NCBI RefSeq assembly: GCF_036786105.1
Contig: NZ_DAIQRQ010000024.1
Span: 1 to 64,000, forward strand
Direction of reading: 5' to 3'
From: Ohtaekwangia sp036786105
GTDB lineage: Bacteria > Bacteroidota > Bacteroidia > Cytophagales > Cyclobacteriaceae
DNA length: 64,000 nt
Shown: in pieces, positions 43,498-52,273 of the stretch
Position numbering within the stretch: position 1 is the stretch's first letter
How the letters are laid out: each line of letters starts with the position of its first letter
Notes under the pieces: generated by a model
Databases searched by the model: none
The model's input: only the letters and a program-made list of their open reading frames with translations
Told to the model about the DNA's origin: nothing
Position numbers and translations under genes: made by a program

Positions 43498-44418
43498 ATG
43501 AAAAAGATACTGATTGTATATTACACACAGTCCGGTCAGCAGTTGTCCATACTTCAGTCACTGTCCAAACCATTGGTCGAAGCTGGCCACACCGTACATT
43601 TCGAAGAAATTCAGCCGCAGGAAAAATATCCTTTTCCCTGGAGCGCTTACCAGTTCTTCAATGCTTTCCCTGAAACATTTTCACAAAAGCCGCTGGCATT
43701 AAAAAGCTTGTCGGCACAGGCATTTGATCAATACGATCTGGTGATCCTCGGCTATCAACCCTGGTTCCTTACGCCTTCTCGCCCAATAAGCTCATTTCTC
43801 CAGAGCGATGATGGAAAGAAAATCCTGAACGGCAAACCTGTTGTTACCATTTTAGGTTGTCGCAACATGTGGCTTGGCGCGCAGGAAAAAGTAAAGCAAC
43901 GCCTGCTCGATGCGCAGGCTACATTGGTGGGGCACATTGCATTGGCCGATCGCTCCGGCAATCTCACGAGCCTCATCACCATTTTACGATGGATGTTTAC
44001 CGGCAACCGGAAACCATTCTGGTTCTTTCCGCAGGCTGGTGTTTCCAACACCGATGTTCAACATGCGGAAGCATTTGGAAAGCTAATCGCCAACCACCTT
44101 GCTTCCAACGACTATACTTCACTTCAAACTGAATTCTTGCAAGAAGGTGCGATCGACATCAGACCAAACCTGGTGTTGATGGAGAGACGTGGTCAGAAAG
44201 CATTTTCAGTATGGTCTAAATTCATCGCTTCTGGCGGTGCCATGCACTCTACCGGTCGCAAAATCAGAGTTTATATATTCATGTACCTGCTGCCCACTGC
44301 CATTTTCTTTTTGTCGCCTTTACTGTGGACGCTGTCGAAGACAATGCTCATTGTGAAGCGCAAGGAATTGATTCTGGATGTGGAATATTTTAAGCAAAAT
44401 TCACTGCGTAAAAAGTAA
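43498..44418 (+). CDS. darA: Dialkylresorcinol condensing enzyme, DarA-like
   Basis: A 306-residue protein. It starts with a flavodoxin-like fold (KKILIVYYTQSGQQLSILQS, with phosphate-loop-like TQSG) and keeps the family features YDLVILGYQPWFLTPSRPIS and GCRNMWLGAQEKVKQRLLDA. A C-terminal membrane helix (about 265-287, IFMYLLPTAIFFLSPLLW) suggests attachment to the inner membrane. In dialkylresorcinol (DAR) and flexirubin synthesis, DarA acts with DarB in forming the aromatic resorcinol, as the aromatising step. DarB lies next, 180 bases downstream. Confidence 0.9.
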   Translation: MKKILIVYYTQSGQQLSILQSLSKPLVEAGHTVHFEEIQPQEKYPFPWSAYQFFNAFPETFSQKPLALKSLSAQAFDQYDLVILGYQPWFLTPSRPISSFLQSDDGKKILNGKPVVTILGCRNMWLGAQEKVKQRLLDAQATLVGHIALADRSGNLTSLITILRWMFTGNRKPFWFFPQAGVSNTDVQHAEAFGKLIANHLASNDYTSLQTEFLQEGAIDIRPNLVLMERRGQKAFSVWSKFIASGGAMHSTGRKIRVYIFMYLLPTAIFFLSPLLWTLSKTMLIVKRKELILDVEYFKQNSLRKK

Positions 44419-44598
44419 CGCTTCTTTCTCCGTTGTTCAAAAGCTGATCAATCATTACAGCTGTGCGAAAAGGTATTCAATGACGGTTGATAATGAAGTC
44501 TGCGGGGCGACTCGGGTTTTATATTTTACGGGGAATGAAGTACTTTCGGGCTCAAATTCAAAAACTAAAATCTGCATACAAAACACGCATTACAGAGG

Positions 44599-45741
44599 AT
44601 GAACAGGAGTGTTTACATTACAAAATTAGCGAGCTATTATCCTAACGGACCGGTTTCGAACGAGGACATTGAGAAGTACCTGGGATTGATCAACAATCAG
44701 TCTTCCAAGGCACGGCCGCTCATCCTGCGTAACAACCAGATCAAAACCCGCTATTACTCATTCGACAAGGAAGGCAAGACTACTCATACCAACACCAACC
44801 TGACACGGCTGGCGATTGAAAAACTTTTCGATGAAAATTTCAAACAAGCCGATATAGAATTGCTGTCGTGCGGCACCACCACGCCAGACCAAATGCTGCC
44901 ACCTCATGCTGCCATGGTTCATGGAGAGCTGGGCGGTCATCCTGTTGAAATCAATACAGCTTCCGGCTCTTGCAGTGCCGGTATACAGGCACTCAAGTTT
45001 GGCTATATGTCTGTGTTGTCGGGCAATACATCCAACGCAGTGTGTACGGGCTCCGAGCGGTTCTCCAAATGGATGCAGGCTAAATTCTTTAAAGAAGAAG
45101 CAGAGAAAGTGGCACAGCTGGAAGGTGGCGATGGCATGATCGCTTTTGAAAAAGACTTTTTACGCTTTATGCTTTCCGATGGTGCTGCCGCTGCTTTGCT
45201 GAAAGATAAACCCAACACCGAAGGGCTTTCATTGCGTATTGACTGGATTGAGCAACGCTCTTTTGCACATGAGCTTCCGGCTTGCATGTATTATGGTGCT
45301 GTTAAAAATGAAGCCGGTAAATTCATTGGCTGGAACGACCTCGAACAAGACCAATGGACGGGCGAGTCTGTTTTTGCTTTGAAACAAGACACCAAACTGC
45401 TGGGAGAATATATTGTGAAGAAGGGTGGTGAGTTTATGAAAGACCTGGTAGAGAAGAAGAAGATCGATATCAAGAACCTTACATACTTCCTGCCACACCT
45501 CTCGTCTAACTATTTCGCTTCGCGCATAGCAAAAGAACTTGAAGTACTGAATATAGATATACCATCCGCCAAGTGGTTCACCAATTTGTCGTGGGTAGGT
45601 AATGTGGGCGCAGCATCACCGCTGTTGATGCTGGAAGAATTGTTTAACTCAGGCCGCTTAAAGAAAGGTGATACACTGTGGATGATGATACCCGAAAGCG
45701 CACGTTTCAATTACGGCTACGTGATGCTTACTGTAGTATAA
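44599..45741 (+). CDS. darB: Ketosynthase III-like DarB (dialkylresorcinol-forming)
   Basis: A 380-residue thiolase-fold condensing enzyme. It has the KAS III-type triad: Cys125 in ASGSCSAG, His300 in YFLPHLSSNYF and Asn335 in SWVGNVGAAS. The start ITKLASYYPNGPVSNEDIEK is characteristic of DarB, which joins two beta-ketoacyl chains to the cyclic precursor that DarA aromatises. The insertions relative to FabH (MQAKFFKEEAEKVAQLEGGD) are also DarB-like. A GTTA-type hairpin follows at 45743-45812. Confidence 0.92.
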   Translation: MNRSVYITKLASYYPNGPVSNEDIEKYLGLINNQSSKARPLILRNNQIKTRYYSFDKEGKTTHTNTNLTRLAIEKLFDENFKQADIELLSCGTTTPDQMLPPHAAMVHGELGGHPVEINTASGSCSAGIQALKFGYMSVLSGNTSNAVCTGSERFSKWMQAKFFKEEAEKVAQLEGGDGMIAFEKDFLRFMLSDGAAAALLKDKPNTEGLSLRIDWIEQRSFAHELPACMYYGAVKNEAGKFIGWNDLEQDQWTGESVFALKQDTKLLGEYIVKKGGEFMKDLVEKKKIDIKNLTYFLPHLSSNYFASRIAKELEVLNIDIPSAKWFTNLSWVGNVGAASPLLMLEELFNSGRLKKGDTLWMMIPESARFNYGYVMLTVV

Positions 45742-45742
45742 C

Positions 45743-45812
45743 CGTTATCCGTTAACAGTTACACGTTAACAGAGAACGAATAACGGATAACAATAACGTG
45801 TAACGGCTAACA
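45743..45812. repeat. GTTA-type dispersed inverted repeat, copy 3
   Basis: CCGTTATCCGTTAACAGTTA then CACGTTA on the left; TAACGGATAAC-aa-TAACGTG then TAACGGCTAAC on the right. It lies between two genes of one operon, so here it can hardly be a full terminator; an mRNA-stability or attenuation role is possible. Confidence 0.75.
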
Positions 45813-45828
45813 AACAACCCCATTTGTT

Positions 45829-46242
45829 ATGAAAAAAGAGCAGGTACCTCAGGATCAGGAAAACCTCAACGAAGGCAAGCTGGCTAAACTGTATTATGCT
45901 ACAGACGAGAATGGCCAGTATGTAAAAGTAAACAGCATTGGCTGGGAGCCCGAAACCGTGGCGATGCAACAAGCCTGGGATGTTGTGAACGATGAAGTGG
46001 AGAATGCCCGTAAAAAAGTAGTGGATGGCAAAGCGAGTCCACTGCTATACTGGATCAAAAAGAACATCATGACCTACAGCATGGTGGCCAGCTACGCTTC
46101 TACGTTTGGCTTTATGGTGCGCCTGCACTGCACGCCTTTTTTCTTTAACAAGCTAAGCCGGAAACAACTCGAAAAATACGCCTATACTTTTCGCATCTCT
46201 GTAGAAGAACTCACCGACATCGAAAGACTGAAAAAGCAATGA
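45829..46242 (+). CDS. BtrH-associated hypothetical protein of the pigment cluster
   Basis: A 137-residue protein of unknown function found next to BtrH-type genes in flexirubin-like clusters. An acidic N terminus (KEQVPQDQENLNEGKLAKLY) leads to NSIGWEPETVAMQQAWDVVN, a helical segment and a semi-hydrophobic middle (YSMVASYASTFGFMVRLHC). The end FRISVEELTDIERLKKQ is helical. Its stop overlaps the BtrH start by 4 bases. A subunit or substrate-presenting partner of BtrH is the simplest idea. Confidence 0.75.
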   Translation: MKKEQVPQDQENLNEGKLAKLYYATDENGQYVKVNSIGWEPETVAMQQAWDVVNDEVENARKKVVDGKASPLLYWIKKNIMTYSMVASYASTFGFMVRLHCTPFFFNKLSRKQLEKYAYTFRISVEELTDIERLKKQ

Positions 46243-47246
46243 CCGTTAATTTCAATCATAAACAATCTGCTCACTGCGAGAATGGCGTAGTATCAAACCT
46301 GCTTCGTTTTCACGGAATGGAGTTTGATGAGCCTATGGTATTTGGTATTGGCTCCGGCCTCTTCTTTACCTATTTACCTTTTGTGCGTGTAAATGGTATA
46401 CCGGGCGTTGCCTATAGAATTTGGCCGGGGCAGATCTTCAAGCGTTTCTCCGACCGCATCGGTATAAAGATCGAGCGTAAAAAATTCTCCAACCCTGCCA
46501 AGGCCATGGATGAGCTCGACCGCATGCTGGATAAGGGTCAACCCGTGGGCATGCTTACTTCCGTTTTCTTTTTGGATTATCTGCCAGCTGCATATCGTTT
46601 TCACTTCAATGCCCATAACATCATTGTATTTGGAAAAGAGAACGGCCGTTACCTGGTGAGCGATCCGGTAATGGAAACCACAACCGAAATATCATACGAA
46701 GACCTGGCACGCGCACGCTTTGCGAAAGGTATGCCGGAACCCAGCGGCCGCATGTATTACCCGGTGCAAATACCTGGCGATTATAGTGTAGAAAAAGCAC
46801 TGTGGACAGGTATAAAACAAACCAGCGACCACATGACGCGCATACCTATGCCGTTGGTGGGAACAAAAGGTATGAAGTACCTCGCAGGTCGCCTGCGCAA
46901 ATGGCCGGAACGCATCGGCAATCGTAAAGCTATACTGTGGCTCGGCAATCTTATCCGCATGCAGGAAGAGATCGGCACCGGTGGTGCAGGTTTCCGTTTT
47001 ATATATGCCGCGTTCCTCGATCAGGCTGCACACAAGCTTAATACTGATAAACTAACCGATCTCTCACGCCAGCTTACCAAGAGTGGCGATCAGCTTCGCG
47101 ACTTCGCATACTATGCGGGCCGTGTATGCAAGAATCGTAAATCCGATACCAAGACATTTGCTGAATTGGGCGACATGCTCGAAGCATGCTCGCGACAAGA
47201 GCATGCTATATTTCAGGAACTATACGAAGTGAGCCAGTCCAAATGA
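46239..47246 (+). CDS. BtrH N-terminal domain acyltransferase-like protein
   Basis: A 335-residue protein. The first half (1-160) is a BtrH N-terminal domain, related to papain-like folds: HCENGVVSNLLRFHGMEFDE has the candidate nucleophile Cys13, RFHFNAHNIIVFGKENGRYL the His and VSDPV the Asp. BtrH in butirosin synthesis moves an acyl group from a carrier protein onto an alcohol/amine acceptor. Here the acceptor could be the resorcinol and the donor a polyene on the nearby acyl carrier protein. The second half is helical. Overlaps the ABC ATPase gene by 4 bases. Confidence 0.88.
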   Translation: MTVNFNHKQSAHCENGVVSNLLRFHGMEFDEPMVFGIGSGLFFTYLPFVRVNGIPGVAYRIWPGQIFKRFSDRIGIKIERKKFSNPAKAMDELDRMLDKGQPVGMLTSVFFLDYLPAAYRFHFNAHNIIVFGKENGRYLVSDPVMETTTEISYEDLARARFAKGMPEPSGRMYYPVQIPGDYSVEKALWTGIKQTSDHMTRIPMPLVGTKGMKYLAGRLRKWPERIGNRKAILWLGNLIRMQEEIGTGGAGFRFIYAAFLDQAAHKLNTDKLTDLSRQLTKSGDQLRDFAYYAGRVCKNRKSDTKTFAELGDMLEACSRQEHAIFQELYEVSQSK

Positions 47247-47992
47247 GCACAAGTGCAGTTCGACTTGAGGGCCTCACGAAACAGTATCCTAAAACCAATA
47301 AAGCGGCTGTTTCCAATTTGTCGCTACATATACCAGAAGGTTCAGTATATGGTTTGCTCGGCCCCAACGGTGCAGGTAAATCTACTACGGTAATGATGGT
47401 CTGCGGACTTATGCGTCAGGATGCCGGGTCGATCAGTGTGCTGGGTATGAACATGCCCGAACAAGGTGTTGAGATACGCAGGCAGATTGGCGTGGCCTCG
47501 CAGGAGATTGCTCTTTTCCCTACACTAACGGCGTACGAAAATCTGTTTTACTTCGGCCGTATGTACGGCATGAAGAGCACTGCTATTCGTGCACAGATCG
47601 ATAAGTACCTGCACGTATTCGGACTTACAGAGAAATCAAAAAAAATAGTCAATACATTTTCCGGAGGTATGAAGAGACGGCTCAACCTGATGGCTGCATT
47701 GCTGCATCAGCCCAAGCTGGTTATACTCGATGAACCTACAGCCGGAGTAGATGTTCAGTCGCGCAACATGATCCTCGATTTTTTGATGGAACTGAAGCGT
47801 GAAGGAACTACCATTATATACTCATCGCACGTGCTTGAAGAAGCGGAGCGCATCTGTACACACCTCGGTGTTATTGACGAAGGTAAATTGATTGTAGAAG
47901 GCACACGTCCGGCTATCATGAACGCTAACACCGATTGCCAGAGCCTGGAGCAGCTGTTCCTGAAACTTACCGGTAAAAATATTCGCGATTGA
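47243..47992 (+). CDS. ABC transporter ATP-binding protein
   Basis: A 249-residue ATPase of the DrrA/ABC-2 exporter type. Walker A GPNGAGKST (40-48), signature NTFSGGMKRRLNLMAALLHQ, Walker B LVILDEPTAGVD and the H-loop in TIIYSSHVLEEAE are all intact. It partners with the permease encoded 4 bases into its end. In a pigment cluster it most likely exports the lipid-like product or an intermediate to the envelope. The ATG at 47243 overlaps the BtrH stop. Confidence 0.95.
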   Translation: MSTSAVRLEGLTKQYPKTNKAAVSNLSLHIPEGSVYGLLGPNGAGKSTTVMMVCGLMRQDAGSISVLGMNMPEQGVEIRRQIGVASQEIALFPTLTAYENLFYFGRMYGMKSTAIRAQIDKYLHVFGLTEKSKKIVNTFSGGMKRRLNLMAALLHQPKLVILDEPTAGVDVQSRNMILDFLMELKREGTTIIYSSHVLEEAERICTHLGVIDEGKLIVEGTRPAIMNANTDCQSLEQLFLKLTGKNIRD

Positions 47993-49260
47993 AAACACTG
48001 GCTACGATATATAAAGAATTTCTGTTGCTGATCCGCGATCCGGGCGGGCTGGCATTGATCTTCATTATGCCGCTTGCATTGGTAATTGTTATGGCGCTGG
48101 TACAGGATGCTCCCTTTCGCGATTACCAGGAAGTAAAACTCGATGTACTCTTCATAGATCAGGATGGCGATTCGCTCAGCACAAAAGTAAAGCAAGCCTT
48201 CGATGCTTCTCCGCATGTAAACCTGATTGTAAAAAGTGATACAACAGAAGCAAAGGAATTAGTACGTGCAGGATCGTATAAAGCTGCTATTGTTATACCG
48301 GCACATGCCAGCGCTGCGTTGCGCGAAAAAACGCGTCAGCTGATTGAAAAGGTATTCTCAAACTTTGGATTGATTTCCCCTCCTGCCGACTCTGATGCGA
48401 TCGCATCGGTAGGTATAAAAGTATTGTTCGATCCGGCCATCAAATCAAACTATAAACAGGCGCTTACCGGAGGTGTACAAAAAATTGTTGCCAGCATCCA
48501 GGCGCAATGGATACTGGATGAACTTCAAAACCAACTGGCAGAAGGCCACACCGATACCAAACACATAGCGGTAAATCTTACCGACATTATACAGGTGAAA
48601 GAACAATACGCTTCCGAAAATAAATACCAGGGTATTATGCTCAATTCGGTGCAGCACAACGTTCCTGCATGGACGATGTTCGCCATGTTCTTTATTCTTT
48701 ATCCGCTTGCGGGTAATTTTATTAAAGAACGTGAAGAAGGAAGCATGTTGCGCTTACGGCTTATCTCCGGCTCGCAATTCCCGGTTATCTCCGGTAAATT
48801 TGCATTCTACTTCCTGGTATGCCTGTTGCAGTTTGTGTTGATGATTGCCGTAGGAATTTTCATTATGCCAATGCTCGGGCTCACCCAGCTTGTGCTGGGC
48901 AATAATGTAATCGGTATTTTACTTACAGCATGTTCGGTGGCCATGGCTGCCACAGGCTATGGTGTATTAATAGCAGTATATTTCCGCACGCCACAACAGG
49001 CACTGTCGTTCGGGTCAGTATCGGTGGTTATACTTTCAGCTATTGGCGGGGTTTGGGTGCCGGTATATGTCATGCCGGAAATTCTGCAGACGCTGAGCCG
49101 ATTTTCGCCCATGAGCTGGGGCCTCGAATCTTTTAATGATTTATTTTTGCGTCAGGCATCGATACAGACTATTTTACCAAATGTATTGCGATTAACGGGA
49201 TTTTCACTGGCTACCCTTTTTATCAGTGTCATTATCCATAAATCAAGAACAATTTTATAA
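47989..49260 (+). CDS. ABC-2 type transporter permease (TTG start)
   Basis: A 423-residue permease: one N-terminal helix (GGLALIFIMPLALVIVMALV), a periplasmic loop of about 200 residues, then five helices (AWTMFAMFFILYPLAGNFIK; KFAFYFLVCLLQFVLMIAVG; NNVIGILLTACSVAMAATGY; LSFGSVSVVILSAIGGVWVP; LTGFSLATLFISVII). That is the plan of ABC-2 exporters. The only fitting start is TTG at 47989, giving a TTGA overlap with the ATPase stop, so translation is probably coupled. Confidence 0.93.
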   Translation: MKTLATIYKEFLLLIRDPGGLALIFIMPLALVIVMALVQDAPFRDYQEVKLDVLFIDQDGDSLSTKVKQAFDASPHVNLIVKSDTTEAKELVRAGSYKAAIVIPAHASAALREKTRQLIEKVFSNFGLISPPADSDAIASVGIKVLFDPAIKSNYKQALTGGVQKIVASIQAQWILDELQNQLAEGHTDTKHIAVNLTDIIQVKEQYASENKYQGIMLNSVQHNVPAWTMFAMFFILYPLAGNFIKEREEGSMLRLRLISGSQFPVISGKFAFYFLVCLLQFVLMIAVGIFIMPMLGLTQLVLGNNVIGILLTACSVAMAATGYGVLIAVYFRTPQQALSFGSVSVVILSAIGGVWVPVYVMPEILQTLSRFSPMSWGLESFNDLFLRQASIQTILPNVLRLTGFSLATLFISVIIHKSRTIL

Positions 49261-49284
49261 AACCACCAATCTAAAATCCCCTTC

Positions 49285-49557
49285 ATGAAGAAAACGATTG
49301 ACGAACTTTGCGTAGAGCTGCGTGCAGAACTCATCAAACAACTTAACCTGGAAGATATGCTCCCGGAAGGATTCGATGAGAATACTCCTTTGTTTGGCGA
49401 AGGGCTTGGGCTTGACTCTATCGATTCACTGGAATTGGTTGTTCTCCTCGACAAGAATTACGGCATTAAGCTGAAAGATCCGAAAGAAGGTCGCCATGTA
49501 TTTCAAAGTATACGTACCATGGCAGAGTATATCCATCAGAACAGCCCGCGTGTATGA
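49285..49557 (+). CDS. Acyl carrier protein
   Basis: A 90-residue ACP. The phosphopantetheine site is GLGLDSIDSLELVVLLDKNY with Ser45 in the DSI motif. Overall charge is acidic as expected. It sits 24 bases after the permease gene and overlaps the ketosynthase by 4 bases, so it is the carrier of this cluster. It could hold the growing polyene or the acyl chain passed to DarB or BtrH. Confidence 0.95.
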   Translation: MKKTIDELCVELRAELIKQLNLEDMLPEGFDENTPLFGEGLGLDSIDSLELVVLLDKNYGIKLKDPKEGRHVFQSIRTMAEYIHQNSPRV

Positions 49558-50762
49558 GTCAACGTGTGTTTATCACAGGATATGGTATTATCACATCTCT
49601 GGGTAAAGACGCGTCCGAAAATCTTCAATCACTTGTTCACGGCAAGTCAGGGTATGGCGAGCTCCATGTACTCGATACAATCCACCGCACTACGTTACCT
49701 GCCTGCGAAGTAAAACTTCATGATCAGCAACTAAAGGAATTAACCGGAGCTCCTGCGGGTACAGGATTTACCCGCACTGCGCTGCTCGGTCTCGCAGCTT
49801 TACAAGAAGCTATACGCATGGCCGGCCTCACGGAAACAGAAGTGCGCGCCTCCGGTATACTCTCCGCTACTACCAACGGCGGCATCCGCGAATTTGAAAA
49901 ATATTATTACGAGCTGATGGACCCGCAGCAACGCGGTGACTTTGTTCGCTTTACCGATACGGCCAACCCCGGTGAACACTGCGAGCGCATGGCTGATTTT
50001 ATTGGTATAAAAAAATATATAGGCACCATCAGCACGGCATGCTCTTCGTCGGCAAATAGTATCATGCACGGTGCCCAACTCATCCGCCATAAAAAACTGG
50101 ATCGTGTTATCTGTGGTGGTGCAGAAGCTCTCTCCAAATTTACCATCAACGGATTTAACTCGCTGATGATCCTTGACTCTCAGAATTGCAGACCTTTTGA
50201 CAGCACACGCAAAGGACTAAACCTGGGCGAAGGCGCTGCTTATGTAGTGCTCGAATCTGAAGCGGAAGTAATTCGCAGCAAACGCAAGCCTATAGCAGAA
50301 TTGAAAGGCTATGGCAATGCGAACGATGCCTTTCATCAAACCGCATCTTCACCCGATGGCAAAGGTGCTTTTCTGGCCATGGAGCAAGCTCTCTCTATGG
50401 CCGGTATAAAACCTGGCGATGTAAACTATATCAATGCGCATGGTACTGCTACAGAAAACAACGACCTTTCGGAAGGTTTAGGTATACAGCGATTGTTTGG
50501 TGAACATGTTCCCGATTTCAGTTCTACCAAACCTTTTACCGGCCACACACTGGCCGCAGCCGGCAGCGTGGAAGCTATATTTTGTATGATGGCCATGCAG
50601 CAACAAATGGTCTGGCCCAATCTTAATTTCGTTAACCCGATGCCGGAGCTCTCGATACGGCCGGTGGCTTCTTTAAAGCGACAGGTAAAGCTTAACTATA
50701 TATTATCCAACTCGTTTGGATTTGGAGGCAATACATCATCTTTACTCTTAGCATCGGTGTAA
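49554..50762 (+). CDS. Beta-ketoacyl-ACP synthase (KAS I/II type, active)
   Basis: A 402-residue condensing enzyme with the full Cys-His-His set: Cys163 in TISTACSSSANS, His296 in INAHGTATENND and His331 in KPFTGHTLAAAGSVE. It lies between the ACP and a ketosynthase-like gene without Cys, 2 bases apart, an arrangement like the KS/chain-length-factor pairs of type II polyketide and aryl polyene systems. Chain extension on the neighbouring ACP is the likely reaction. Confidence 0.95.
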   Translation: MSQRVFITGYGIITSLGKDASENLQSLVHGKSGYGELHVLDTIHRTTLPACEVKLHDQQLKELTGAPAGTGFTRTALLGLAALQEAIRMAGLTETEVRASGILSATTNGGIREFEKYYYELMDPQQRGDFVRFTDTANPGEHCERMADFIGIKKYIGTISTACSSSANSIMHGAQLIRHKKLDRVICGGAEALSKFTINGFNSLMILDSQNCRPFDSTRKGLNLGEGAAYVVLESEAEVIRSKRKPIAELKGYGNANDAFHQTASSPDGKGAFLAMEQALSMAGIKPGDVNYINAHGTATENNDLSEGLGIQRLFGEHVPDFSSTKPFTGHTLAAAGSVEAIFCMMAMQQQMVWPNLNFVNPMPELSIRPVASLKRQVKLNYILSNSFGFGGNTSSLLLASV

Positions 50763-50764
50763 GC

Positions 50765-51841
50765 ATGAAGGACCCGCACGCGTATTACATTAATGGTATC
50801 GGTATAGTGTCGCCACAAAAGACATTTGATCATGCAGACTTCCTGACGGAGATTACCGCATATGAAGAGAATGTGCTTCGGTGCATTACTCCTGATTTCA
50901 AGAACTACATTAACCCGATACAACTGCGAAGGCTTAATCGCATGTTGCGCATTGGGCTCACGGCTGCTACAATATGTTTGCGCGATTCGAACGTACAAAC
51001 ACCGGATGGTATAATAACCGGCACCGGTTACGGCTTCCTGGATGAGACTGCTAAATTTCTGCGCGAACTGCTCGAACAACAGGAGAAGCAGCTTACGCCT
51101 ACCTATTTCATGCAAAGCACTTACAACGCATTGGCCGGGCTCATTGCATTGTCAGTAAAGTGTATGGGTTATAATAACACTTATGTGAGCAAAGGCCTGG
51201 CTTTCGAAAATGCATTAGACGATGCCATGCTTCAACTCTGCGAAAATGAAAACGCCAACTACCTGGTAGGCGCCTTCGATGAAGCCGCGGAAGTACAATA
51301 TTTTGCCAGCATTCGCGCCAGCCATTTCAAAACGGAATATATTAATAGCCTTGAGCTTTTCAATACCACTACCAAGGGCTCCGTGCAGGGCGAAGGTGCA
51401 GCATTCTTTATGCTGTCGCGCCAGGCATCAGAAACTACATGGTGCAAGCTGATGGCTACTTCTTTCATCTATAATCCATCGGGTAAAGATGAAGTAACAG
51501 AAAGCCTTCATGCCTTTTTGCGGGCGAATAATATTACCGTTGCTGATATAGATGTATGGATTGACGGTGCAAGTGGTGATGCAGAACACGATCGCATCAT
51601 GAACGATCTTTCAACCACTATCTTCAGCAATACCTTTCACGTTCGGTTTAAACATTTGTGCGGTGAGTCGTGCACGGCATCATCGTTCGCGTTGTGGCTG
51701 GGAGCTGCTATACTAAAAAATCAAGACGTGCCGCTGGCGGTAAAGGTAAATCTCCATGATAATCCCGCACAGCTAAAAACGGTTATTATTGTTAACCAGT
51801 ACATGAATAAGAACTTCTCTTTCTATTTGCTCCAGAAATAA
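50765..51841 (+). CDS. Ketosynthase-like protein without active-site Cys (CLF-like)
   Basis: A 358-residue protein with the fold pattern of KAS enzymes (HAYYINGIGIVSPQKT at the start, IITGTGYGFLDETAKFLREL, VQGEGAAFFMLSR), but the active-site region reads NNTYVSKGLAFENAL (138-151) with no Cys, and the first catalytic His motif is replaced by WIDGASGDAEHDR. It therefore cannot condense by itself and most likely forms a heterodimer with the preceding ketosynthase, as a chain-length factor does. It ends the operon at a terminator. Confidence 0.85.
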   Translation: MKDPHAYYINGIGIVSPQKTFDHADFLTEITAYEENVLRCITPDFKNYINPIQLRRLNRMLRIGLTAATICLRDSNVQTPDGIITGTGYGFLDETAKFLRELLEQQEKQLTPTYFMQSTYNALAGLIALSVKCMGYNNTYVSKGLAFENALDDAMLQLCENENANYLVGAFDEAAEVQYFASIRASHFKTEYINSLELFNTTTKGSVQGEGAAFFMLSRQASETTWCKLMATSFIYNPSGKDEVTESLHAFLRANNITVADIDVWIDGASGDAEHDRIMNDLSTTIFSNTFHVRFKHLCGESCTASSFALWLGAAILKNQDVPLAVKVNLHDNPAQLKTVIIVNQYMNKNFSFYLLQK

Positions 51842-51871
51842 AATGCATCGCGCTTAAGTCAGTGCATTTTA
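51839..51871. terminator. Bidirectional terminator after the CLF-like gene
   Basis: TAAAATGCA (51839-51847, includes the stop codon) pairs with TGCATTTTA (51863-51871); the two genes on either side converge. Confidence 0.75.
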
Positions 51872-51875
51872 TACA

Positions 51876-52202
51876 TCAATGCGAAACGAATTTAAGCCCG
51901 ATAATAGAGCCGATCAGTGTTACAATAAAGAACAATCGCCAGAAGTCAGCCGGCTCTTTAAAAAAGACGATACCAACGATCACTGTGCCGACTGCTCCAA
52001 TACCGGTCCACACCGCGTAGGCAGTTCCCATGGGCAATGTTAATGTAGCACGATAAAGCAGGTACATACTTGCCGACACCGTTACAAAGAAACCAATCAG
52101 CCACAATACGGAAGCAATTCCTGAAGTTTCTTTGGCTTTACCAAGGCATGTGGTGAATGCTACTTCAAAACATCCGGCTATGATTAGTATAATCCAGTTC
52201 AT
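51876..52202 (-). CDS. SMR family transporter, SugE/Gdx-like
   Basis: A 108-residue small multidrug resistance protein with four helices: NWIILIIAGCFEVAFTTCLG holds the conserved Glu of the substrate site, then ASVLWLIGFFVTVSASMYLL, PMGTAYAVWTGIGAVGTVIV and FFIVTLIGSIIGLKFV. The VWTGIGAVGT stretch matches the Gdx/SugE clade, which exports guanidinium, rather than the EmrE clade. The ATG at 52202 is used rather than one 14 codons upstream. No guanidine riboswitch-like fold is obvious upstream. Confidence 0.88.
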   Translation of the reverse strand: MNWIILIIAGCFEVAFTTCLGKAKETSGIASVLWLIGFFVTVSASMYLLYRATLTLPMGTAYAVWTGIGAVGTVIVGIVFFKEPADFWRLFFIVTLIGSIIGLKFVSH

Positions 52203-52273
52203 ATCTGACTGTAGTTTATTAACAAAGATATGAATTGTGCTCATGGCCCTGGAGGAAGTTTACATCACTGGCA

